The position numbers and the translations under genes were made by a program. The notes beneath the pieces were generated by a model, which did no database searches, was not told where the DNA came from, and saw only the letters and a program-made list of their open reading frames with translations. DNA of 64,000 nt, taken from NCBI RefSeq assembly GCF_046298265.1, contig NZ_JBKAHK010000009.1, forward strand, positions 62,001-126,000. The letters run 5' to 3'. Shown here piece by piece: positions 54,474 to 63,297 of this stretch (position 1 is the stretch's first letter; every line of letters starts with the position of its first letter). The DNA comes from Gillisia xinjiangensis (lineage in GTDB: Bacteria; Bacteroidota; Bacteroidia; Flavobacteriales; Flavobacteriaceae).

Positions 54474-55847
54474 ATGAATTCAGAAATAAAAATTCATTTT
54501 TTAGGAGCTTCAAGTACCGTTACAGGATCCAAATTTCTCATGGAAACACCCCAAGCCAACATTATGGTGGACTGTGGAATGTTCCAGGGATTAAAAGAAT
54601 TGAGAAACCTAAATTGGGAACCATTCCCATTCCCCCCAGACAAAATTGATGTAATCCTGCTTACTCACGGACATTTGGACCACTCCGGATATTTACCGAG
54701 GCTGGTAGCACAAGGTTTCAAGGGTAAAATAATGGGAACCGCACCCAGCCTGGCGATCGCTTCAATTATTGTTTTGGACAGCGCAAAAATTCAGGAAGAA
54801 CAGGCTCAAAAAGCAAATGATGAAGGTTTTTCCATCCACACTCCGGCTTTACCGCTTTATTCGGTGAAAGATGCAGAAAATGCGATTCGGCTATTTAAAT
54901 CTGTAGAACCAGAAAAATGGTCTAACATTACTCCAGATATTAAATTCAGACTGGAAAAAAATGGACATATTATAGGAGCAACCTATATAGAATTGGATAT
55001 CCTCGGAAAAATATTTCTTTTCTCGGGAGATATTGGTCGGGAACAAGACCAATTACTGGATCCTCCAAAACCACCGGAATGGGGTGATTATATCTTCCTG
55101 GAAAGCACGTATGGCAACAGGTTACATCCGGAAGATAGCTCTGATAAAATACTGAAAGATGCTATTAATGAGACCATAAAAAATAATTCGATTTTAATAA
55201 TCCCAAGTTTTGCGGTAGAAAGGCTTCAAATCTTGATGTATAAATTGTGGCAACTTTACAAGAAAAATATAATTCCGAAGATTCCCATTTTTATCGATAG
55301 CCCAATGGGAAACGAAGTCTTTGGGGTTTTTGAACGTTTTCCTTCCTGGCATAAACTCAACCTTCAGGATCTGGCAGCAATGAAAAATCATTTTAACATT
55401 ATAACATCCTATAAAGATACCTGGAAAACAATAGATGATAAAAGAGCTAAAGTTGTAATTGCAGGAAGCGGCATGGTAAGTGGCGGAAGGGTTCTTACCT
55501 ATTTGAGATATTTTATCGATAAACCGGAAACAACGGTTTTACTCGTGGGCTTTCAGGCAGAAGGAACCCGGGGAAGACAACTTTTGGAAGGCGACCAGGA
55601 GATTAAAATATTTGGAAAATACTGCGAGGTGAAAGCCAAAATAAAAATGATTGAAAGCCTCTCTGCCCATGCAGATCAAAAAGGTATAATCGATTGGTTG
55701 GGAAAAATAAAAAACATCCCGGAAAAGATATTCCTGATCCATGGAGAGCCCACTGCCCTTGATGTTTTAAGGGTGAAAATAAAAGATACGTACCAGTGGC
55801 CAGTACACATTCCACATTTGAGTGAAACCATCAGCATTAAGCTTTAA
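54474..55847 (+). CDS. MBL-fold beta-CASP RNA exonuclease-like protein
   Basis: About 457 residues from ATG 54474 (an in-frame TTG at 54450 would add MLRLNYPV, less likely). The metallo-beta-lactamase motif LTHGHLDHSGYLPRL near residue 63 binds zinc; later zinc motifs are FLFSGDIGREQDQLLDPP and SLSAHADQKGIIDWL. The beta-CASP insert has FLESTYGNRLHPE, PSFAVERLQILMY and GSGMVSGGRVLTYLRYF. This is the Ysh1/CPSF-73-like group, endo- or exonucleases acting on RNA in the cytoplasm. It follows the ATP-cone nuclease-like gene. Confidence 0.9.
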   Translation: MNSEIKIHFLGASSTVTGSKFLMETPQANIMVDCGMFQGLKELRNLNWEPFPFPPDKIDVILLTHGHLDHSGYLPRLVAQGFKGKIMGTAPSLAIASIIVLDSAKIQEEQAQKANDEGFSIHTPALPLYSVKDAENAIRLFKSVEPEKWSNITPDIKFRLEKNGHIIGATYIELDILGKIFLFSGDIGREQDQLLDPPKPPEWGDYIFLESTYGNRLHPEDSSDKILKDAINETIKNNSILIIPSFAVERLQILMYKLWQLYKKNIIPKIPIFIDSPMGNEVFGVFERFPSWHKLNLQDLAAMKNHFNIITSYKDTWKTIDDKRAKVVIAGSGMVSGGRVLTYLRYFIDKPETTVLLVGFQAEGTRGRQLLEGDQEIKIFGKYCEVKAKIKMIESLSAHADQKGIIDWLGKIKNIPEKIFLIHGEPTALDVLRVKIKDTYQWPVHIPHLSETISIKL

Positions 55848-55861
55848 ATATTTTCCAATCC

Positions 55862-55904
55862 TGATAATTATCATTTATATTTTCGTTTTAAAAATTTAAA
55901 TTTA
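55862..55904 (+). promoter_or_regulatory. Composite promoter of the small helical protein genes: TGAT-N4-ATCAT, 23 nt, TAAATTTA
   Basis: Dyad TGATAATTATCA (55862-55873) and -7-like TAAATTTA (55897-55904), 23 nt apart. Predicted start near 55909, 19 nt before the ATG at 55928. It begins 14 nt after the upstream stop codon. Confidence 0.7.
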
Positions 55905-55927
55905 GATGAAAAACAAACTGTACTACA

Positions 55928-56347
55928 ATGATTACATCAGAAAAAGATAATTCGTTTTACAGTGAAAAGAGTCTCAAAAAATACCAATTGGAACTTTTAC
56001 ATTGGAAAGACCTGTTAATATATAATTTAGATGAAATAAGTTTCCTCAAGCTCTTTTTAAATGCTGAAATTTTCAAACCCAATATTCCTAATTTATTTGA
56101 AAATTTAAAGGAATACTTAGACAGTGTGGAAGATATAAAATCTCAGAATTCACGATTTTACAACCTGATAGAAAAAAATTTGAAAATACTGAAGGATGCC
56201 ATAGAAAACGGGAAGGTTCCCGAAGAAAATTTCATTACAGCGTTTGAGAAATTAAGAAAGGATATAGGAAAATATTTTGAAGAATTTTACGATCTCAAAC
56301 TGGAAATTTTCCATTATACAGGCAGCCTTCTGAAACAAAACGACTAA
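55928..56347 (+). CDS. Small helical protein, member 1 of a local three-gene family
   Basis: 139 residues, not recognised. Predicted helical with heptad-like Leu/Phe spacing and no signal peptide. The N-terminal segment LHWKDLLIYNLDEISFLKLF (near residues 24-43) resembles EWDKTLQTCTDELVFLKHFL in the gene at 57115, and both end IFH-x-(T/S)-G/S near the C-terminus. The last part is FYDLKLEIFHY. It is driven by a composite promoter and is followed 47 bp later by member 2. A coiled-coil bundle is plausible; no function is assigned. Confidence 0.6.
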   Translation: MITSEKDNSFYSEKSLKKYQLELLHWKDLLIYNLDEISFLKLFLNAEIFKPNIPNLFENLKEYLDSVEDIKSQNSRFYNLIEKNLKILKDAIENGKVPEENFITAFEKLRKDIGKYFEEFYDLKLEIFHYTGSLLKQND

Positions 56348-56394
56348 CATGTTTTAATAAGAAACCACCTGAGACAATTTAAATCAAAAATATT

Positions 56395-56838
56395 ATGGAT
56401 ACATCAAATCAAAATTTTCGATATGTAGAATGGAAAAGTTCTGATGAAATGCATTATTCCTGTTTACAATGGATCTCCGAGTTAAACTTTATAAAAGATG
56501 AACAAATCTTCTTTCAGGATATGTTAAAAGAATACACCGTTCCAATTCTGGAATCTCACTTGCTTGAAGAAGCAAAAAGTTTAATTTTTAAATTAACTGA
56601 ATCCGAAAAAGAAGTTGAAAATTTGCTTAAAGAAACCACAAAACATCGAAATGGTTTACAAATACTGGTAGACGGTATTGACCAACCAGAGCAGGAAAAG
56701 GAATACAGGGAAGAGCACAGGAGGTTATTAAAAGAAGTGAATAAATTTACCGTTGAATACCAGTCTCTTAAAAAAGGTATTTTTACAACGGTTACCCGGG
56801 CTTTGAAACAGCAAAAACAAAAAAGACTATTGGGTTAA
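56395..56838 (+). CDS. Small helical protein, member 2 of a local three-gene family
   Basis: 147 residues, charged, mostly helical, no signal peptide. CLQWISELNFIKDEQIFFQD (near residue 25) keeps the pattern W-x6-7-(D)E-x2-F of members 1 and 3. The C-terminus has a long charged helix (EYREEHRRLLKEVNKFTVEY, then LKKGIFTTVTRALKQ) like their LKLxIFH end. Probably co-transcribed with member 1 (47-bp gap). Function unknown. Confidence 0.55.
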   Translation: MDTSNQNFRYVEWKSSDEMHYSCLQWISELNFIKDEQIFFQDMLKEYTVPILESHLLEEAKSLIFKLTESEKEVENLLKETTKHRNGLQILVDGIDQPEQEKEYREEHRRLLKEVNKFTVEYQSLKKGIFTTVTRALKQQKQKRLLG

Positions 56839-57114
56839 ACTGAAAAACTAAATGGAAATATATTCCCCAATCAATGGATCTTAATATCTAATTGCAGATT
56901 TACATATTTTAATTTTGACCTTTAAAAAATAAGAAATTATACATTGTGAAAAACACCCAGCAGCGTTAAGCTGAAAATAAGTAAAAAGAAAGCTATGACT
57001 AATAGCGGCTTTATTTTTACCTATTAACTGTGATTTAATATAACAAGGTTTAATAAACACAATACCTGTAAAATCTTTAAGTAATCTACGTTTAAACCAT
57101 TAAAAATTTCGATC

Positions 57115-57561
57115 ATGGCTACTCTCGATTATTCCTATAAATCTGTAAATGAAAAAAACGTTGAAGAACTTGAAAATGACACGCTCGAATGGGATAAAAC
57201 TCTTCAAACCTGTACTGATGAACTGGTGTTTTTAAAGCATTTTTTAACATCCGAAGTTTTTCAAACCATTAACCCAAATACTTCTGAAAAGATAAAATCT
57301 TATACTGAAGAATTTGAAGATATAAAAACCGAAAAGATTGAAGTACAACTCGCATTACGAAATCATAAAAATGACCTCAAAGGAATGTTGGAATGTGAGG
57401 ATATAAGTTGTGACATTTTTTACCAAAATCAGCATCAGGAACTTCTCAACAGACTAAAGGATCTCCTAGTGAATTTTCAGCAATTAAAACTTAGTATTTT
57501 CCATTTTAGCAGTCCCTTTCTTAAAAGAAAATCAATTATTTCAAAAGTAGCACATAATTAA
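57115..57561 (+). CDS. Small helical protein, member 3 of a local three-gene family
   Basis: 148 residues, helical, acidic in the centre, no signal peptide. EWDKTLQTCTDELVFLKHFL, TSEVFQTI and QQLKLSIFHFSSPFLKRK match member 1 closely (HW..., AEIFKPN, LKLEIFHYTGSLLKQ). Separated from member 2 by 276 bp, where only a possible -7 element (TACGTTTA at 57087-57094) and no dyad was found, so it may be regulated differently. Function unknown. Confidence 0.58.
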   Translation: MATLDYSYKSVNEKNVEELENDTLEWDKTLQTCTDELVFLKHFLTSEVFQTINPNTSEKIKSYTEEFEDIKTEKIEVQLALRNHKNDLKGMLECEDISCDIFYQNQHQELLNRLKDLLVNFQQLKLSIFHFSSPFLKRKSIISKVAHN

Positions 57562-58144
57562 ACTCAAGGGGATTAAAATTGGAAACAAGCTGATTCTCTA
57601 TTTTTATTTTATAAATCAAACAGGGATTAAGAAATCAACGGCATCAGAAAAATCAAATGTCTCAGAACGGTTTAAAAGAGCGATGGTATAATAGATTTTG
57701 ATACCACTAGATAAGTATTTGAGCTGTTATGAGTAGAGTCATCCAGGCATAAACAGGAAAAAAACTGACATAATTTCAGGTTTTCGCCATGGAGTCACAT
57801 TATAACAAGTTAACCTATGATGAAAAAAGAAATTACGTTTTATTTTTCCAGATATTAGACAGTAGGAGTACAATTCCCCCAATATTTTATCTTTTAAGTG
57901 CACCTTTACATAGCAATAGCGATAGTTAACAGCAATTATTTAATACAAGACCATTTTCCTTTTTTAACAAATATTCCCCCTGTCTCAATTTTTTCAGGAA
58001 AAAATGGATCGAATAACCAGTTTTTTGATCGATTTCAAAGATTTTTTTTATCAAAACAGCTGGATAGTATGATTTTTGGAACTACATTACTAAAGAAGAC
58101 GGGTTTAAAAAGCCGGTTAAATTTTATTAATCAAAAAATATAGA
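57562..58144. other. 583-bp region with no convincing gene
   Basis: AT-rich. A 46-codon frame from ATG 57789 (MESHYNKLTYDEKRNYVLFF...) and a shorter one from ATG 58003 exist but have no promoter or resemblance to support them. No RNA gene, terminator or dyad was recognised. Confidence 0.4.
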
Positions 58145-58951
58145 ATGAGAGTATTAGTAATTGGAGCAGGAAACATGGGATTAACATACGCAGAAGGCAT
58201 GTCAAAATCTACATTATTAAACCGGCACAATTTGATGATATATGATAAGTCTCGGGAATTGATAGCATCGTTAAGCAAAATAGAATACTTTGATGTTTAT
58301 GAGGATATTGAAAAGTGTTTACCAACAGCAGATATAGTTTTTCTTGCCGTAAAACCTTATCACTGTGAGGAAATGTTCAAGGAGTTAAAGCCATTGGTAA
58401 ATAAAGAGCAGGTTTTTGTTTCTATTATGGCAGGAGTTACCATTAATACAATTCAGGAAGGTCTTGATTTAGAAAAGGTAGTTCGAGCAATGCCAAATTT
58501 ACCCGCACAGGTTGGAAAAGGGGTAACATCCTATACCGCATCCGGTGAAGTTTCAAGAATTGAATTATTAACGGTACGAAACCTTTTAGATACTACAGGA
58601 GAATCCATTAAAGTGGAAAATGAGAATTTCATTGATGCCTCTACGGGAATTTCAGGAAGTGGACCGGCGTATATATTTTATTTTATGCAATCCATGCTGG
58701 AAGCTGCTCTAAAAATGGGATTCTCTAAAAATGATTCCAAAATACTGGTTAGCAAAACATTTGAAGGCGCGGTAGAACTATTCAACCAATCTGATCTTTC
58801 TCCGGAATCCTGGATGGACAGGGTTGCGTCTAAAGGCGGAACTACAAGGGCTGCCCTAGATTCTATGGATGATAATAATGTGAAAGAATTGATAAAAAAT
58901 GCCGCATATGCCGCTTTTGAAAGAGCTGTGGAACTTGGAAAAGAAAAGTAA
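58145..58951 (+). CDS. proC: Pyrroline-5-carboxylate reductase
   Basis: 268 residues, the usual length. The NAD(P)H Rossmann motif is VIGAGNMGLTYAEG at the N-terminus, FLAVKPYHCEEM follows, and the dimerisation and active-site end has GISGSGPAYIFYFMQS and SKGGTTRAALDSMDD. It performs the last step of proline synthesis. It starts a proC-proB-proA run with 25- and 76-bp gaps. Confidence 0.95.
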   Translation: MRVLVIGAGNMGLTYAEGMSKSTLLNRHNLMIYDKSRELIASLSKIEYFDVYEDIEKCLPTADIVFLAVKPYHCEEMFKELKPLVNKEQVFVSIMAGVTINTIQEGLDLEKVVRAMPNLPAQVGKGVTSYTASGEVSRIELLTVRNLLDTTGESIKVENENFIDASTGISGSGPAYIFYFMQSMLEAALKMGFSKNDSKILVSKTFEGAVELFNQSDLSPESWMDRVASKGGTTRAALDSMDDNNVKELIKNAAYAAFERAVELGKEK

Positions 58952-58976
58952 CCGAAGAACTATTTAGAAAAGAGAG

Positions 58977-59747
58977 ATGGAAAAAAGGAGAATAGTTGTG
59001 AAAGTTGGCACCAATGTAATGACCAACAAAGACAATCGGATTTTAGGACCTGTATTAAGCAACCTGGTAGAACAAATAGCCACTTTATATGAAGAGGATA
59101 TTATGGTGGTACTGGTTTCCTCGGGATCGGCAATAGCAGGAAAAGAGATTCTTGGGGAAATAAGCATAACAGATCCCGCCAAAAGAAGACAGGTTTACTC
59201 TGCCGTTGGACAACCAAGAATGATGCGGCATTATTATAGCATTTTCCATAATTTCGGAATGCGCTGCGCACAGGTTTTGGCTACAAAAAGAGATTTCACT
59301 CCTGGAATACACCGGGAAAATATGATAAATTGTTATGAGTCTTTATTGGCTGAAGGAATTATTCCAATTGCAAATGAAGATGATGCAGTTTCTGTAACCA
59401 TGTCCATGTTTTCTGATAATGATGAACTGGCAAGCCTGGTAGCTGAACTTATAAGTGCGGATGCCCTTATAATCTTAAGCGATACAGATGGGCTGTATAC
59501 CGGTCATCCGGATGATGATAAATCAGAAAAACTGAACAAAGTTCAAGTAGATGAAAATGTCGAAAAATATGTTCAGGAATCAGGTAAAGGTGAAGGTGAA
59601 GGCCGTGGAGGTATGGAGTCCAAAATTAAAATAGCAAAAAGTACAGCGGCAAAAAATATTCCTACCTACATCGCTAATGGAAAACAAAAAAATGTGATCC
59701 TTGATATTGTTGCAGGAAAGCCTGTAGGCACAAAATTTACAGCCTGA
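58977..59747 (+). CDS. proB: Glutamate 5-kinase without PUA domain
   Basis: 256 residues of the amino-acid kinase fold: VVKVGTNVMTNKDN at the N-terminus, VSSGSAIAGKEILG, EDDAVSV, LSDTDGLYTGHP and GGMESKIKIAKSTA. It phosphorylates L-glutamate, the committing step of proline synthesis. The C-terminal PUA domain of E. coli ProB (367 residues) is absent, so it is the short form. Proline feedback inhibition would reside in the kinase domain. Confidence 0.94.
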   Translation: MEKRRIVVKVGTNVMTNKDNRILGPVLSNLVEQIATLYEEDIMVVLVSSGSAIAGKEILGEISITDPAKRRQVYSAVGQPRMMRHYYSIFHNFGMRCAQVLATKRDFTPGIHRENMINCYESLLAEGIIPIANEDDAVSVTMSMFSDNDELASLVAELISADALIILSDTDGLYTGHPDDDKSEKLNKVQVDENVEKYVQESGKGEGEGRGGMESKIKIAKSTAAKNIPTYIANGKQKNVILDIVAGKPVGTKFTA

Positions 59748-59782
59748 TTGAAAAATCAAAATAAATCAAAAATCTTGGGAAA

Positions 59783-59805
59783 TTAAACCCTCAATGAGGG
59801 ATTAA
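59783..59805 (+). promoter_or_regulatory. Hairpin between proB and proA
   Basis: TTAAACCCTC (59783-59792) and GAGGGATTAA (59796-59805) pair with one A-A mismatch around a 3-nt loop. It could process or attenuate the proBA message. Confidence 0.45.
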
Positions 59806-59823
59806 ATTTTAAAAAAAATCAAA

Positions 59824-61023
59824 ATGAAGTTAATAAAGACAAAAGTTAAAAATAACGTTTTGAAATCTATGATGAAAATTCTTGATTTAAGACGCAAAGA
59901 AATAATCAAGGCAAATAAAGCCGATCTGGAAGCTTTTGGTGAAACTGAAGGCGCCATGTATGACCGGTTAATCCTAAATGACAAGAAGGTTGATGGGATG
60001 ATTTTGTCTATAAAAGAAGTCATGGATCAGGAAGATCCTGTTGGGCAAACCATTTCACACACAGTTTTGGACAGTGGTCTTGATATCACCAATAAAACAG
60101 CACCTTTTGGGAATATAATGATCATTTACGAATCCCGCCCGGATGTAACAATTGAAGCTGCAGTACTCGCTTTTAAAGCAAATAATAAGATCTTTCTTAA
60201 AGGAGGAAAAGAAGCGATACGAAGCAATGAAATTCTGGTAGCTTGTTGGCATGAGGCTTTAAAGGAAAACGGACTGGACACCAATTGGGTCGAGTTATTG
60301 AATTTGGACCGAAAGGAAACACAGGAATTTCTGAAAAATCCACCAGTGCAGTTGGATTTAATAGTTCCTCGTGGAGGCGAAAAATTAATTGCATTTGTAA
60401 AAGAACACGCTACCGGGGCAGTTTTGGTTAGCGGTAGAGGTAATAATTTCCTATATGTATCACCGGAAGCAGATTTTGAAATTGCCAAAAAAGTGATTTT
60501 AAACGCTAAAACCGATAAAATCTCCGGTTGTAATGCCTTGGATAAAGTCTTGATAGATAAAAAACTTCCTGATTATGAAAATAAACTGAAGGAACTTCAG
60601 CATATAATGAAGGAACTTCAGGTTGAAATTGTGGTGGATGATGAAGTAAGCAACATATTAAAAGAAGAATCTAAGATTCCGGGAGAAGATACCTGGTTCG
60701 AAGAATTCCTTGCTATGAAAATAGCCCTTGGCGCTGTGGATGGTTTAGATGCAGCCATTGATAAGATCAATCATTTTTCAGGAGGACATTCCGCAGTTAT
60801 CATTACAAAAAATAAAGAAGAAGCTCTGGAATTTATGGAACAGGTAGATAATGCAGCTGTATATCACAACGCCTCCACCCGGTTTACAGATGGTGGACAA
60901 ATGGGTGTGGGAGCAGAACTCGCAATAAGTACAGATAAACTTCATCACCGTGGACCTCTTGGACTAAAACAACTGGTTACCAACAAATATTATGTCCTGG
61001 GAGAAGGGCACATAAGGGAATAA
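59824..61023 (+). CDS. proA: Glutamate-5-semialdehyde dehydrogenase (gamma-glutamyl phosphate reductase)
   Basis: 399 residues of the aldehyde-dehydrogenase-like ProA family. PFGNIMIIYESRPDVTIEAA and LIVPRGGEKLIAFVKEHATG are typical; the catalytic cysteine is in DKISGCNALDKVLID (about residue 236). The C-terminal RFTDGGQMGVGAELAIST and HHRGPLGLKQLV complete the family. It reduces glutamyl phosphate with NADPH to the semialdehyde. Follows proB after 76 bp. Confidence 0.95.
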   Translation: MKLIKTKVKNNVLKSMMKILDLRRKEIIKANKADLEAFGETEGAMYDRLILNDKKVDGMILSIKEVMDQEDPVGQTISHTVLDSGLDITNKTAPFGNIMIIYESRPDVTIEAAVLAFKANNKIFLKGGKEAIRSNEILVACWHEALKENGLDTNWVELLNLDRKETQEFLKNPPVQLDLIVPRGGEKLIAFVKEHATGAVLVSGRGNNFLYVSPEADFEIAKKVILNAKTDKISGCNALDKVLIDKKLPDYENKLKELQHIMKELQVEIVVDDEVSNILKEESKIPGEDTWFEEFLAMKIALGAVDGLDAAIDKINHFSGGHSAVIITKNKEEALEFMEQVDNAAVYHNASTRFTDGGQMGVGAELAISTDKLHHRGPLGLKQLVTNKYYVLGEGHIRE

Positions 61024-61063
61024 TAATCCTATAGAAAATAAGTTCTATGGAGTTTATTATTTG

Positions 61064-61107
61064 AAAGATCTGTCTGGGTATTAAATCCCGGACAGATCTT
61101 TTTTTTA
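61064..61107 (+). terminator. Terminator of the pro operon
   Basis: AAAGATCTGTCTGGG (61064-61078) pairs with CCCGGACAGATC (61087-61098) through one G-U pair, followed by eight T. Confidence 0.85.
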
Positions 61108-61224
61108 GCAATAGATAATTAAAGAACAAAACCTTAAATTGCGGTCGCTTAAAACCCCTGGAAGGAAAACATATTCCCGGTTTTGAAATTGGAATATCAA
61201 ATTATAAACAACAAATAATTACAC

Positions 61225-63102
61225 ATGAAAAAATTAATCTATTTCATGGCAGTACTCACTGTCACCTATAGTTGTAAAACCACTCAGGATCTTGAAACAA
61301 TTACACCGGAGCCGGTGGTGGTAAATATCGATTTGGTAAACGTTCAAAATGATAAAGTAAAGGTCACGTTAGACCCTGGTAAATTAACAGGTGCTCAAAC
61401 CACATTTTATATTCCAAAGACGGTTCCCGGGACCTATTCTGTAGATAATTACGGGAAATTTATTGAAAACATGAAGGCTTTTGATTATCTGGGAAAAGAG
61501 CTTTTGGTTGCAAGAAAAGATGATAATTCCTGGTTGATCGATAATGCTGAAAATATGGATAAGATCACCTATTGGGTAAACGATTCTTTTGATGTGGAGG
61601 GAGAAGAAGGAGTATTCTCACCGGCCGGAACAAATATTGAAAAAGATAAAAACTTCATGCTTAACCTTCACGGTTTTGTTGGGTATTTTGAAAACTTGAC
61701 AGAACAACCCTATAAATTGGTTATCCACCGGCCAACCGGGCTTATTGCGGGAACCAGCTTACAAATATCTCATTCAACCACCCAACAGGGTCCTCCCGGA
61801 ACGACGATTGAATCCTATAACACCAAAAGATATTTTGAGGTTGTGGATAATCCAATAATGTATGCAAAACCTGATACCACTTCCATTAATATTCAGGACA
61901 TGAAGGTTTTGCTGAATGTGTATTCCCCTAATAATGTATATACCACAAAGGACATTAAAGCCGGGGTTGAGGAAATGATATCGGCTCAAAAAGAATTTTT
62001 GGGTGAAATCGATAACACTTCCAACTATGCTATTTTATTATACCTTTCAGATCTGGAGGAGATGGATGCAAGAGGCTTTGGAGCATTAGAACACCACACT
62101 TCAACTGTTGTAGTTCTTCCGGAGACAATGCCCCTAGACGCCTTAAAAACTACAATTACAGATGTGGTATCTCATGAATTCTTCCACATTCTCACCCCTT
62201 TAAATATTCATTCGAACGAGATTCACTATTTCGATTATAACGAGCCAAAAATGTCTAAACATTTATGGATGTATGAAGGAGTTACAGAATATTTCGCAAA
62301 CCTTTTTCAGGTAAACCAAAATTTGATCAGCAATGATGAATTTTACGATCGCATCTCTAATAAAATCGAAAGTTCGAAAAATTTCAACGATAGCATTCCG
62401 TTTACCGTAATGAGCGAAAACATTCTGGAAGAACCTTATAAAAGTGATTATTACAATGTTTACCTTAAGGGAGCCCTTATTGGGATGGCTCTGGATATAA
62501 AGTTGAGGGAACTAAGCAATGGCGGTATGGGTATTTTGGATATGATGAAAAAATTATCTGAAAAATATGGCAAAAACAAACCATTTGAGGACGAAGCCTT
62601 AATTCCCGCAATTGTATCGTTAACCTATCCTGAAATCCAGATTTTTTTTGATACCTACGTTAGTGGTACTACTCCAATTCCATATGCTGAATTTTTAGAA
62701 AAGGTTGGAGTCAATTATGAAAACAATCAAATTAACACCTCCTATTTTATCAAAGGACAAATTCCATATATAGATGGAAATCCGGAAACAGGTGCTCTTT
62801 TCTTCAGAAATAATATTACCTTAAATTCATTTCTTGAACAATTGGGGATAAAAAATGGAGATGTTATTAAATCTGTAAATGAGGCTGAATATACCATTGC
62901 AAATGTTTACGAATTGGTGATGAAATCCCAATCATGGTCAGAAGGTGAGGATATACAAATGATGCTACTAAGAGATGGTGAAGAATTAGTTCTTACCGGA
63001 AAGATTACACAACCCACAGATAGCCAAATCAAACTTAAAGAAGCTGATCTTCCCGAAACCGATTCAAAGGTTAAATTGAGAAATGCCTGGTTAAAAAATT
63101 AA
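61225..63102 (+). CDS. M61 family glycyl aminopeptidase-like lipoprotein with PDZ domain
   Basis: 625 residues. Signal peptide II (MAVLTVTYSCK, lipidated cysteine about residue 17). The M61 catalytic site is VVSHEFFHILTPLN (HExxH about 317-321) with the third ligand in MYEGVTEYFANLF (about 352). An N-terminal beta domain (DPGKLTGAQTTFYIPKTVPG) precedes it, and a C-terminal PDZ domain (about 540-605, NGDVIKSVNEAEYTIANVYE) follows. It probably cleaves peptides at the cell envelope; the family favours N-terminal glycine or alanine. Single gene. Confidence 0.93.
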   Translation: MKKLIYFMAVLTVTYSCKTTQDLETITPEPVVVNIDLVNVQNDKVKVTLDPGKLTGAQTTFYIPKTVPGTYSVDNYGKFIENMKAFDYLGKELLVARKDDNSWLIDNAENMDKITYWVNDSFDVEGEEGVFSPAGTNIEKDKNFMLNLHGFVGYFENLTEQPYKLVIHRPTGLIAGTSLQISHSTTQQGPPGTTIESYNTKRYFEVVDNPIMYAKPDTTSINIQDMKVLLNVYSPNNVYTTKDIKAGVEEMISAQKEFLGEIDNTSNYAILLYLSDLEEMDARGFGALEHHTSTVVVLPETMPLDALKTTITDVVSHEFFHILTPLNIHSNEIHYFDYNEPKMSKHLWMYEGVTEYFANLFQVNQNLISNDEFYDRISNKIESSKNFNDSIPFTVMSENILEEPYKSDYYNVYLKGALIGMALDIKLRELSNGGMGILDMMKKLSEKYGKNKPFEDEALIPAIVSLTYPEIQIFFDTYVSGTTPIPYAEFLEKVGVNYENNQINTSYFIKGQIPYIDGNPETGALFFRNNITLNSFLEQLGIKNGDVIKSVNEAEYTIANVYELVMKSQSWSEGEDIQMMLLRDGEELVLTGKITQPTDSQIKLKEADLPETDSKVKLRNAWLKN

Positions 63103-63297
63103 GAATTTCAATTCGTTGATATAGAATTCGCTCATCTTAAATTATTTATTTCACCAGATTCCCACGGGAGATTAAGCTAAAAACCCTATTTTAATACCTT
63201 ATAAAAATTGAATAAACCGGTATTTTTAATTTTTAAATAAAGATCCTATTCGTATCTTGACAAGCCACCATTAAAGCTAAAAGGAAACAATTTATAT

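Noticed and set aside
57031..57046. TGATTTAATATAACA as a Crp/Fnr-like site for the gene at 57115
   Set aside because: The second half-site has two mismatches to RTCA and no -7 element is 23 nt away.
57898..58143. 81-codon frame before proC
   Set aside because: Low-complexity AT-rich translation, no start region or promoter, no recognisable fold.
59745..59758. TGATTGAAAAATCA before proA as another dyad of the regulon
   Set aside because: Spacer is 6 nt, it overlaps the proB stop, and no TAnnTT occurs 23 nt after it.
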